A program made the translations under genes and the position numbers. Below the pieces are notes generated by a model that saw nothing but the letters and a program-made list of their open reading frames with translations, was not told the DNA's origin and did no database searches. Positions 1-6,292 of a DNA stretch of 7,490 nucleotides are shown here, piece by piece (positions within the stretch are counted from its first letter, which is position 1; every line of letters starts with the position of its first letter). This DNA is from DASXTW01 sp036505215. GTDB taxonomy: Bacteria > Actinomycetota > UBA4738. Location: NCBI GenBank assembly GCA_036505215.1, contig DASXTW010000125.1:1-7490 (forward strand), read 5' to 3'.

Positions 1-467
1 GATCCCCATACCGCCATGGGCAGCACAGGAACCTCCGTAGCGAGTGTGAGCCTGGCCACCCCCGTCTTGCCCTCCATCGGCGTGTAGTCGGGGTTCCGGG
101 TGATGGTCGCCTCCGGATACACCATCACGACTTCCCCCTCCCTTAGCGCCCGCTTCGCCTCCTCCACCGGGGCCATCGAGCCGCTGCCCCGCTCCACCTT
201 GATCTGCCTGGTGCCCACCAGGAGCCGCCGGAGGAACCAGTTGCCGTAGAGCTCGCTCTTGGCCAGGAACCTTGGCCGCCGGCCCGCCTTGACCAGCATG
301 TAGGCATGGGCGAGTGGGTCGAGGTAGGAGATGTGGTTGCACGCCACCAGGACCGGTCCCTCCGGCGGGATGTGCTCCAATCCCTCGAAGCGCCAGTTGA
401 ACCACAGGGCGAGGGGCGGGCGGAGCGTCCACTCGGCGAAGCGATACCAGGGCTCGGGTCTGCGCAA
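1..467 (-). CDS. plsC: 1-acyl-glycerol-3-phosphate acyltransferase (PlsC family), 3' end outside the window
   Basis: This is a membrane-associated acyltransferase of phospholipid synthesis, expected to move an acyl group onto lysophosphatidate to give phosphatidate. About 155 residues are visible and the C-terminus lies beyond the left edge. The acyltransferase blocks appear in order: NHISYLD (catalytic His45 and Asp50, the NHx4D motif), then VGTRQIKVERGSG (block II), VYPEATITR (block III, usually FPEGT) and VPVLPMAV (block IV). I chose TTG at 467-465 as the start because GGAGG lies 5 nt upstream, the frame has a TAG stop at 497-495, and no ATG or GTG lies between that stop and the TTG. The reading beginning MGEPASG is a different frame and does not encode the motifs. 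The gene is divergent from cofC with a 56-nt gap. Exact substrate specificity within the PlsC family cannot be told from sequence. Confidence 0.92.
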   Translation of the reverse strand, partial: MRRPEPWYRFAEWTLRPPLALWFNWRFEGLEHIPPEGPVLVACNHISYLDPLAHAYMLVKAGRRPRFLAKSELYGNWFLRRLLVGTRQIKVERGSGSMAPVEEAKRALREGEVVMVYPEATITRNPDYTPMEGKTGVARLTLATEVPVLPMAVWG

Positions 468-472
468 AGGCT

Positions 473-483
473 CCTCCCGGAGG
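473..483 (-). promoter_or_regulatory. Shine-Dalgarno of the acyltransferase within an 11-nt palindrome
   Basis: The bases at 473-483 read CCTCC-C-GGAGG, a perfect inverted repeat around one base. On the minus strand the downstream arm is the GGAGG that serves the TTG start at 467, with 5 nt between. The same arm could pair with its partner and hide the ribosome site, but a one-base loop is too tight for a full stem, so this may be chance. It supports the TTG start call. Confidence 0.55.
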
Positions 484-510
484 CGGGCTCGCCCATTCTA
501 GAGCCGTGTG

Positions 511-516
511 TATGCT
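511..516 (+). promoter_or_regulatory. Candidate -10 box for a leaderless cofC transcript
   Basis: TATGCT at 511-516 fits the TANNNT -10 pattern and ends 7 nt before the ATG at 524, so transcription would begin at or very near the A of the start codon. There is no Shine-Dalgarno sequence in front of that ATG. Leaderless mRNAs with this spacing are common in actinobacteria. I see no convincing -35 element about 17 nt upstream. Confidence 0.45.
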
Positions 517-523
517 GCCAACC

Positions 524-1183
524 ATGCGGCTCCTCGCGGTGCCCGTGAAGTCGTTGGACCGGGCAAAGAGCAGGCTCTCCTCGGTCCTGTCGCCCGCCGA
601 ACGAGCTGCGCTCTCCCTGGTCATGTTCGAGGATGTCCTGGACGCCTGCCTGGCCCAGGGCGAGTGGAAGACATGGGTCGTGTCCCACGACGAGGCCGTC
701 CTCGAGGTCGGCGCTCGGAGGGGGGCCAGGCCGCTCGTCGAAAAGGGGACGTCGCTCCTCGAGGCGGTCCGGCAAGCGGAAGACGAGATGGCCGCGCGCT
801 CAGACACCTCGGACGAGCTGGCGGTGGTCCTAGCCGATCTGCCCCTGGTCACCGCGGAGGCCCTGGCATCGGCCCTGGCGCTTGGGGCCGGGGTGGTGGC
901 TGCGCCAGCCGCTTCGGATGGCGGCACGAACCTGTTGCTTCGACGACCGCCATCGATCATCCCCGCCCGGTTCGGCCGCTCGTCGTTCGCCAAGCACCGC
1001 TGGGCCGCGCGGAGAGCACGAGTCCCCTTCGATGAAATTCGGCTGCCCGAGCTGGCCTTCGACCTCGATCGACCGGAGGACCTGGGACGGGTCCTGAACG
1101 AAGGGGGTAGTCGCCGCACCCGCTCGGCTTGCCTGGAGATGGGTGTGCCGGAGAGACTTCGGGTTCAGGCGATCAGCCTGTGA
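524..1183 (+). CDS. cofC: 2-phospho-L-lactate / phosphoenolpyruvate guanylyltransferase (CofC/FbiD), coenzyme F420 synthesis
   Basis: The enzyme condenses GTP with a three-carbon phospho-acid, phosphoenolpyruvate in studied actinobacteria or phospholactate in archaea, to give the activated side-chain precursor of coenzyme F420. The 219-aa product has the family pattern: N-terminal PVKSLDRAKSRL (residues 7-18) of the nucleotidyltransferase fold, GTSLLEAV (75-82), ADLPLV with metal-binding Asp105, DGGTN (132-136) followed by FGRSSFAKH (150-158), and the C-terminal FDLDRPEDL. A tail of about 25 residues ends in MGVPERLR. ATG 524 is preferred over in-frame GTG 506 and ATG 512 because homologues begin a few residues before the PVK motif and because a -10-like box sits 7 nt upstream. 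The cell should therefore make F420. The cold-shock gene follows 23 nt downstream and may be cotranscribed. Confidence 0.93.
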   Translation: MRLLAVPVKSLDRAKSRLSSVLSPAERAALSLVMFEDVLDACLAQGEWKTWVVSHDEAVLEVGARRGARPLVEKGTSLLEAVRQAEDEMAARSDTSDELAVVLADLPLVTAEALASALALGAGVVAAPAASDGGTNLLLRRPPSIIPARFGRSSFAKHRWAARRARVPFDEIRLPELAFDLDRPEDLGRVLNEGGSRRTRSACLEMGVPERLRVQAISL

Positions 1184-1206
1184 TCTCGGAGTCGGAGGAA
1201 CGCACC

Positions 1207-1419
1207 ATGCCGCAGGGAACGGTCAAGGACTACGACGTCGAGAACAGGACCGGCTCGCTCCTGATGGACGACCGGACCGAAGTGGCCATCGACCAGTCGT
1301 CGGCCGAGGGCTCCGGACACATCAGATATCTCCGGATCGGTCAGCGGGTGGTGTTCGATCTGGCCGAGGAAGGAGGGCGAAAGGTCGCCCGCGGACTGAA
1401 GATCATCAGCTTCGCCTGA
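1207..1419 (+). CDS. Small cold-shock-domain-like OB-fold protein
   Basis: This 70-aa protein has the length and layout of a CspA-type cold-shock domain: N-terminal GTVKDYD where CspA has GTVKWFN, a centre of the form DDRTEVAIDQSS, then IGQRVVFDLAEE and KVARGLKII matching the EGQ-V-F and C-terminal strands. The nucleic-acid-binding RNP1 (KGFGFI) and RNP2 (VFVHF) motifs are replaced by NRTGSLL (13-19) and VAIDQ (26-30), so most of the stacking aromatics are missing. ATG 1207 has GGAGG at 1194-1198, 8 nt upstream, which excludes the longer in-frame reading from 1129. It may be a divergent RNA chaperone or a protein that kept the fold but changed ligand. It ends 8 nt from the convergent HU stop codon, with no room for a separate terminator. 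Confidence 0.82.
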   Translation: MPQGTVKDYDVENRTGSLLMDDRTEVAIDQSSAEGSGHIRYLRIGQRVVFDLAEEGGRKVARGLKIISFA

Positions 1420-1427
1420 GGGTTCCC

Positions 1428-1724
1428 CTACCTTCCCGCCGATCTCCGTCGCCTGGCCACCGCCTGCTTGAACGGCTTCCCGGGGCGAAACGCCGGGACG
1501 TTGGTTGGCTTCACCGTCATGGGCTGGTCGGCCCAGATGTTCCGGGCCGTGCGCCGGGCCCTCGCCTGGCGATGGAACGTCCCGAACCCGGAGAGCACCA
1601 CCTTCTCCCCTTGGATCACCTTGCGGCGCACTGTGTCGATGAACGCGTCGACCACCGCCGCCACCTCGTGCGCCGGCAGCCTGGTTCGCTCCGCGATCGT
1701 CTCCACCAGCTGGCTCTTGTTCAT
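1428..1724 (-). CDS. hup: HU-family nucleoid DNA-binding protein
   Basis: This 98-aa protein is a dimeric DNA-bending nucleoid protein. It shows the HU pattern: MNKSQLVETIAER at the N-terminus, the turn VVLSGFGTF (42-50), the basic beta-arm RARRTARN (55-62), and VPAFRPGKPFKQAV (76-89). The C-terminus is a short basic tail (RRRRSAGR), far shorter than the long lysine-rich tail of mycobacterial HupB. The residue after RN in the arm, normally the proline that intercalates between base pairs, is Ile63 followed by Trp64 (RNIWADQPM against the usual RNPQTGEPI). The start ATG at 1724-1722 is preceded by a strong purine-rich site, GGGGAGGGGAAG. The gene lies 35 nt downstream of the RodZ-like gene on the same strand, so read-through transcription is possible. 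Confidence 0.95.
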   Translation of the reverse strand: MNKSQLVETIAERTRLPAHEVAAVVDAFIDTVRRKVIQGEKVVLSGFGTFHRQARARRTARNIWADQPMTVKPTNVPAFRPGKPFKQAVARRRRSAGR

Positions 1725-1759
1725 CTTCCCCTCCCCGCGCAGGCGATCGAGCGCTCCTG

Positions 1760-3157
1760 CTACTGGTAGACAACCAGGTCTGGCTGGGGCTGGAGGCTGA
1801 GGATCTCCCAGGGCGCTATCAGACCGACGTCTCGCGTGTAATAGAGCTTGATGCCCTGATGTGAGCCCCTGGGCCCCACGGCCAGGTCTTCGTAATTCGC
1901 GATCTTCGCCGTCCGCCCCCCCACTCCGTCGATGTCGAAGGTCAGGGCTATCTCCGGCGGGACGTGGAGCCTGTGGCGATCATTGATCATGAGCGGCGTG
2001 AACTGGTGGATGACCAGGAGTTTCTGGGGGAGATCGTGTCTGCGCACGATCGCGGCGAGATAGTCGATGACTTGATTGACCTCGGCGGCGGTCACCCGGC
2101 CGACCTGCCGACCCGGAATCTCGCCGGGCCCGACACGCCATTCGGGATCTAGGGCCAGGCCCACGTCAGGCTCCTCGAGGAACGACTCGTAGCGGGTCAC
2201 ATCGTCCGCGAACGACCGTCGCCCCGGCTGGATGTCGATGATCAAGAGTCCGCGGAGCGCGCGGGCTTGAGCCAGGTACGCCTCGATCCTGTCCTCCGAG
2301 AGCAGGTTGGTGTAGGAACCGTCCGGCCCGGGACGTCCCCGTGCCACCGTGGAGACCACCTCGAGCGCAGGAAGCACGGGGCGCGTTCCCTCGTAGGCTC
2401 GGGCCTGGTCCCGCAGGGCTTCGGCGGCGAAGGACGGCGGCCCAAGGCCCAGCCGGCCCAGCCGGTGGGTGAGTGGTGAGCCGTACAGGGCCACCACGAG
2501 GTGGCCGGGGAACAGCCGGCGGCCTCCACGGGGGAGCTCCGGCCGCCCCTTCGCCGCGGCCTCGCCTGTGAGTGCGGCCTTCCGTGCTCCGCCCTCGCCA
2601 CCCAGAGCCCGGGCGACCATCCTGGCGGACAGTCCGACCATTCCGACCAGGCCGACAATGAGGAGAACGGTGCCCAATGGCGGCCAGCGACCCCCCACTG
2701 CTCTGTTCGGCCGCCTGCGATCCAGCGCTGGCGGCCGGCCGCCCTTCCCCGGCGGCCGGCCGCTCCAGTCACTTCCGTCCGGAGGGGCTCTCCCCGTCGC
2801 CGGGCCTCTCAGGCGCCTTCGAGCGATCAGGGCTTCGAGGTCGAGGTCCAGGTACCGGGCGTACTCGAGAAGGAATGGTTCGGCTGATGCGGGTGATCGG
2901 AAAACCAGGGCCGCCGCGTCGGCCTCGAATGCCGCCAGGTATCGGACGGGAAGCCTGGTTGCCTCGGACGACATCTGCAGCGTTTCTCCCCGCTCCCTCC
3001 TCGCGGCGTGGAGCGCCCGAGCCACGGCGGAGGACCCAGGCCGGAACGGAATGAGCCGTGCGTGGGCGTGTTCGGCCGGAGCGCCCTCCTCTGCCCGGGG
3101 CGCCACGCTCACTCCTGCGGTGCGGATTGTGCTTCGCACGGGTTTGTCCAGCGCCAT
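1760..3157 (-). CDS. RodZ-like HTH / single-pass membrane protein with a large uncharacterised extracytoplasmic domain
   Basis: The protein is 465 aa from ATG 3157, chosen because AGGGGG lies 4 nt upstream; an earlier in-frame ATG at 3190 lacks such a site. Residues about 43-111 form a RodZ-type helix-turn-helix (VARALHAARRERGETL, then LPVRYLAAFE and FLLEYARYLDLDLEAL). A Pro/Gly/Arg-rich linker (112-157) leads to one hydrophobic segment (about 161-178), giving N-in, C-out topology. The outer 280 residues resemble no domain I can name. Ordered strands (LLIIDIQPG, VGLALDPEW, LLVIHQF, ALTFDIDG) suggest an alpha/beta barrel with acidic residues at strand ends, as in glycosidase-like proteins, but that is inference. 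RodZ links the actin-like cytoskeleton to the cell wall in other bacteria; a cell-envelope role is likely but unproven. The upstream gap carries the partial tRNA repeat. Confidence 0.85.
   Translation of the reverse strand: MALDKPVRSTIRTAGVSVAPRAEEGAPAEHAHARLIPFRPGSSAVARALHAARRERGETLQMSSEATRLPVRYLAAFEADAAALVFRSPASAEPFLLEYARYLDLDLEALIARRRLRGPATGRAPPDGSDWSGRPPGKGGRPPALDRRRPNRAVGGRWPPLGTVLLIVGLVGMVGLSARMVARALGGEGGARKAALTGEAAAKGRPELPRGGRRLFPGHLVVALYGSPLTHRLGRLGLGPPSFAAEALRDQARAYEGTRPVLPALEVVSTVARGRPGPDGSYTNLLSEDRIEAYLAQARALRGLLIIDIQPGRRSFADDVTRYESFLEEPDVGLALDPEWRVGPGEIPGRQVGRVTAAEVNQVIDYLAAIVRRHDLPQKLLVIHQFTPLMINDRHRLHVPPEIALTFDIDGVGGRTAKIANYEDLAVGPRGSHQGIKLYYTRDVGLIAPWEILSLQPQPDLVVYQ
2731..2763. 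repeat. Twin 12-bp GC palindromes within the linker of the RodZ-like gene
   Basis: GCGGCCGGCCGC occurs at 2731-2742 and again at 2752-2763, 9 nt apart. Each copy is its own reverse complement, so the unit is at once a direct and an inverted repeat and could form one 12-bp stem with a 9-nt loop. In protein it encodes the repeated linker peptide GRPPGKGGRPP. It may simply be a duplicated low-complexity linker. Confidence 0.8.
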
Positions 3158-3195
3158 CGTTCCCCCTGGGTGGTGTGGGTAACATCGCATATCGT

Positions 3196-3217
3196 TGGCC
3201 CGTGGGGTAACGGTAGC
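3196..3217 (+). repeat. Truncated tRNA-Gln copy: 5' 22 nt only (direct repeat of 6983-7004)
   Basis: These bases are identical to the first 22 nt of the tRNA-Gln gene at 6983-7053 (acceptor 5' strand, position 8-9 dinucleotide, D-arm up to its third arm). Identity begins exactly at tRNA base 1 and breaks at 3218, with a further CG match at 3219-3220. No anticodon arm, T-arm or matching 3' acceptor strand follows, so this is not a functional tRNA. It lies between the stop of the cyclase gene (3242) and the start of the RodZ-like gene (3157). A TAACAT at 3180-3185 upstream resembles a -10 box that could once have served a complete tRNA here. Confidence 0.88.
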
Positions 3218-3241
3218 TCGGACCCTAATCCCCCGGCGTCC

Positions 3242-6200
3242 CTACGACAGGTTCTCCAGAAGGTCGGTGGCCTCGATCAGATCGAGCGTCGCGAAGCCTT
3301 CCGTGAAGGTCTCATAGACGGGGCGGAGCACTCGAGCGCCGTGCTCCACGTTGCCTCGATCGCGCCACAGACGGCACAGCCTGACGGCAGCTCGCAGCTG
3401 CGACATCCTGGCGCCCAGTCCTTTGGCGCCATCGAAGCCCCGCTCGAACCAGGGCTCGGCGCTTTCGCCGTTTGCCTCCGGGAGGGCCAGAAGAAGATCG
3501 CCCTTGAGCACGTAGAACTCCGGCAGGAGGGTCAGCCCCGATCCAGCGATCTCGATGGCTTCCTCGATCAAACTCAACCCGTCTGCTGGTCTCCCCGATC
3601 GCGCGTACGCTCCGGCTTGGACTGAGAGGATCAGCGGCCAGAACACGGGAGGCGTCTTGAGGCCCCGGTAGAGGTCCAGCCCCTGGCGGATCTGGGCCAA
3701 ACCTTCCTCGATCTGTCCCATGGCTGTGTTCGCCGCACCGAGGAGGCATCTCCCGAGCGCTTTCCAGATCTGCAGATCATGTTCGTCTGCGACCTCCAGC
3801 ACTCCCCTCGCGCGCCCTCGGACAAGGTCCGGCTCACGCCTCCACAGGTGAAGGAAGCCGCAATGGAATAGTGCATAGGCCAGCGTGAACGGGTGCTGCA
3901 GCTCGGTCGCCAGGTCGACGGCATGGTTCGCCCGTTCGAGGGCATGGTCGGGGTGGCCGAGCAACCACAAGACGAGCGCCGAGGTGGTGAAGCTCGCCAC
4001 CCCAGGGTTGTTGCCGAGACGGAAGCGCCGGGACAGGTGGCCGTGCGACTCGAAAGAAGCAATGGCCTTGTCAAGGTGTTCCAGGCCGCCTCGGAGGTCG
4101 TTTCGCAGCGCAATACTGGAGCCCAACACAAGGTGCCCATCCACGCGAAGGCTCGGATCGTCCTGCACCTCGGCCAGTCGCAGGATCTCTCGTCCGACCT
4201 CTGCTCCCTTCTCGAACTCGGCCCGGTAGGTGTAGAAGCTGGCAAGACCGCGGAGTACTGGGAACAGCAAGGGGAGCTCTGGTTGCCCCTCCAACAGCTC
4301 GAGGGCGCGGGAATATGCTTCCTCGACTTCGGTCGTGTAGCCGTGGATCGCCATCAGCGCCCTAGCCAGACTGGTGCGGAGCATGACCTCCTGCATCGCC
4401 CGCTCTGGAGTGGAGGGGGTGGACGAGAGGACATTCAGCAGGTCGGTGGTGAGCTCGATGGTCGAGTGATACCAGCCTCGGGCGTCGTACAGAAGCCACA
4501 GGCTGTCGACGAGCTGATTGAGCCTGTCGAGTTCACCCTCCCCGACCCAGTAGCGCCAGGCGAGGCGCAGATTGTCGATGTCGGCGGCCATCTCGGCCAA
4601 GGCGAACTCGCGGCGCTGACCGGTGAGGTGCCCCCATTGCTGCCGAGCGAATTCCGCGTAATAGACGGCGTGCGCTCGTCGTACGGCTGCGGTGACCTCG
4701 GGCCGATCGTCGAGCCGTTCCGTCGCGTACTCCTTGATCGTCTCCAGCATCGCGAACCGAGGCTCTCCAACCTCCCCCTCCACCTGCCGTAGCAGGCTGT
4801 TATCTGCTAACGACGCCAGGCACTCCAGCGGGTCGGCGCCAGGGGTGGGAGAGCACACGGCCTCGATTGCGCCCAGGCTCGCTCCTCCCTGGAACACCGC
4901 CATCTGCTCGAACATCCGCCGCTCGTTTTCCTTGAGCAGCTCGTAGCTCCATTCGATCGCCCCACGCAGGGTCCGCTGTCGCGCGGGCGCATCCGGGATA
5001 CGGGAGACCAGGAGAGGCGAACCGCGGCCGAGTCGCTCCACGATGGCTTGGGGAGGCAGGATCTTGACTCGGCTCGCCGCGAGCTCGATGGCAAGGGGAA
5101 GGCCGTCAAGCCGGACCGTGATCTCGACTACGGAGGACGCGTTGTCTCTTGTGAGCGAGAAGTCCGGCCTTGCTGCGGTTGCCCGCTCTATGAAGAGATC
5201 GATCGCTTCATATCGAGTAAGTGACGCCAGGTCGGGCAGCTTCCTGGGGTCGGGAAGCTCAAACGGTGGCACGGGGAACTCCTGCTCGCCATAGCGATGG
5301 AGCACGGAGCGGCTGGTGACGAGAACCTTGAGGCGTGGGGCGACTCGCAGGAGCTGCTCCACTGCCGCACCGGCCTCGACGACCTGCTCGAAGTTGTCTA
5401 GTACCAGGAGCATCGCCCTGTCCTTCAGGCTCCTCTCGAGAGCGTCCTGCAGTGGACGACCCGGCTTCTCCGTGACTCCGAGGATCTCGGCGATCGTCGA
5501 GATAACCTGGGAGGGGTCCATGATCGAAGCCAGGTCGACGAACCACGCCCCGTCTTCGAACGCGGTGAGCGTCTCTGCGGCGACCTCCAGGGCGAGCCTC
5601 GTCTTTCCGGTCCCCCCAGGGCCGGTCAGGGTCAGGAGCCGGGCCCCGTTCAGCAGTCGATCCTTGATCTGTGAGACCTGTTCCTGCCTGCCAATGAAGC
5701 GGGTGAGCTGGATGGGCAGATTGTTGGGCCGGGCATCGAGTGACCTCGGTGGAGGAAACTCCGAGAGGAGTCCTCGCACCACAAGTTGGTAGAGGTGCTC
5801 TGGACGGGCCAGATCCTTCAACCGATGAGGCCCGAGGTCACTCAGTATGATATCCGCGGGTAGGTCTGGCTCGACGAGGGCTCGGGTGGCCTCCGAGATC
5901 AGGATCTGGCCGCCGTGGCCGGCCGCGGCGATCCGAGCCGCCCGGTGAACATCGATGCCGATGTAATTGCCGGCCGTGAGTCGGCCCTCTCCAGTGTGCA
6001 GTCCCATCCGGACACGAACCGGCTTGGGGAAGCGCTGATCGGCGAGCGAGCGCTGAATCTGAGCGGCGGCCTGCACTGCTTCCAAGGCGCTCGGGAACAC
6101 GATGAAAAACGAGTCGCCCCCCGTGCTGATCTCAGCCCCGTCTCCTTCCCGGATCACTTCCCGGACGATGTCGTTGTGACGTTGAAGGAGATCGACGTAG

Positions 6201-6292
6201 CCGTCCCCGAGCTCCTGGAGGAGCCGAGTCGACCCCTCGATATCGGAGAACAGGAACGTGACGGTGCCCGTCGGCGGGGCGCGATTAGACAT
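3242..6292 (-). CDS. Class III nucleotidyl cyclase domain / STAND NTPase / TPR protein
   Basis: This is a 1016-aa cytoplasmic signalling protein. Residues 10-172 form a class III cyclase domain: TFLFSDIEGST with metal Asp17, GGDSFFIVF with metal Asp60, and VHRAARI with Arg120; His116 stands where many cyclases have Asn, and Ser56 where the purine-selecting Lys usually sits. The linker NNLPIQLTRFIGR (190-202) leads to an NB-ARC/STAND ATPase with Walker A GPGGTGKT (Lys230), Walker B LLVLDN (Asp299), VTSR (325-328) and GLPLA (397-401). The C-terminal half is helical TPR-like repeats. There is no LuxR-type DNA-binding domain at the end, so the output is unknown. I chose ATG 6292 because the cyclase fold begins just after it; the 72 codons upstream are antisense-like sequence in the frame-shifted TOPRIM gene. 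The start overlaps the TOPRIM stop by 8 nt, so translation is probably coupled. Confidence 0.93.
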   Translation of the reverse strand: MSNRAPPTGTVTFLFSDIEGSTRLLQELGDGYVDLLQRHNDIVREVIREGDGAEISTGGDSFFIVFPSALEAVQAAAQIQRSLADQRFPKPVRVRMGLHTGEGRLTAGNYIGIDVHRAARIAAAGHGGQILISEATRALVEPDLPADIILSDLGPHRLKDLARPEHLYQLVVRGLLSEFPPPRSLDARPNNLPIQLTRFIGRQEQVSQIKDRLLNGARLLTLTGPGGTGKTRLALEVAAETLTAFEDGAWFVDLASIMDPSQVISTIAEILGVTEKPGRPLQDALERSLKDRAMLLVLDNFEQVVEAGAAVEQLLRVAPRLKVLVTSRSVLHRYGEQEFPVPPFELPDPRKLPDLASLTRYEAIDLFIERATAARPDFSLTRDNASSVVEITVRLDGLPLAIELAASRVKILPPQAIVERLGRGSPLLVSRIPDAPARQRTLRGAIEWSYELLKENERRMFEQMAVFQGGASLGAIEAVCSPTPGADPLECLASLADNSLLRQVEGEVGEPRFAMLETIKEYATERLDDRPEVTAAVRRAHAVYYAEFARQQWGHLTGQRREFALAEMAADIDNLRLAWRYWVGEGELDRLNQLVDSLWLLYDARGWYHSTIELTTDLLNVLSSTPSTPERAMQEVMLRTSLARALMAIHGYTTEVEEAYSRALELLEGQPELPLLFPVLRGLASFYTYRAEFEKGAEVGREILRLAEVQDDPSLRVDGHLVLGSSIALRNDLRGGLEHLDKAIASFESHGHLSRRFRLGNNPGVASFTTSALVLWLLGHPDHALERANHAVDLATELQHPFTLAYALFHCGFLHLWRREPDLVRGRARGVLEVADEHDLQIWKALGRCLLGAANTAMGQIEEGLAQIRQGLDLYRGLKTPPVFWPLILSVQAGAYARSGRPADGLSLIEEAIEIAGSGLTLLPEFYVLKGDLLLALPEANGESAEPWFERGFDGAKGLGARMSQLRAAVRLCRLWRDRGNVEHGARVLRPVYETFTEGFATLDLIEATDLLENLS

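Noticed and set aside
506..523. GTG 506 or ATG 512 as the cofC start
   Set aside because: They add residues absent from the conserved N-terminus and overlap the putative -10 box; no Shine-Dalgarno supports them.
143..775. Open frame on the minus strand starting inside cofC
   Set aside because: It crosses cofC antisense and the acyltransferase in a wrong frame; the acyltransferase motifs are found only in the frame starting at TTG 467.
1420..1427. Bidirectional terminator between the cold-shock and HU genes
   Set aside because: Only 8 nt separate the stop codons, and I see no clear stem with a T-run across them.
2469..3182. Plus-strand and alternative minus-strand frames over the RodZ-like gene
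   Set aside because: Compositionally arginine/serine/proline-rich shadows without motifs; the minus-strand 465-aa frame carries HTH, membrane segment and ordered strands.
3158..3190. ATG at 3190 as the start of the RodZ-like protein
   Set aside because: The AGGGGG site lies just before ATG 3157 and none was seen before 3190.
3196..3241. A second complete tRNA gene
   Set aside because: Only the acceptor 5' strand and D-arm are present; no anticodon arm, T-arm or complementary acceptor 3' strand follows.
3893..4792. Long plus-strand open frame opposite the TPR region
   Set aside because: It is antisense to a continuous TPR-coding frame, shows no domain of its own, and long shadows are expected in high-GC genes.
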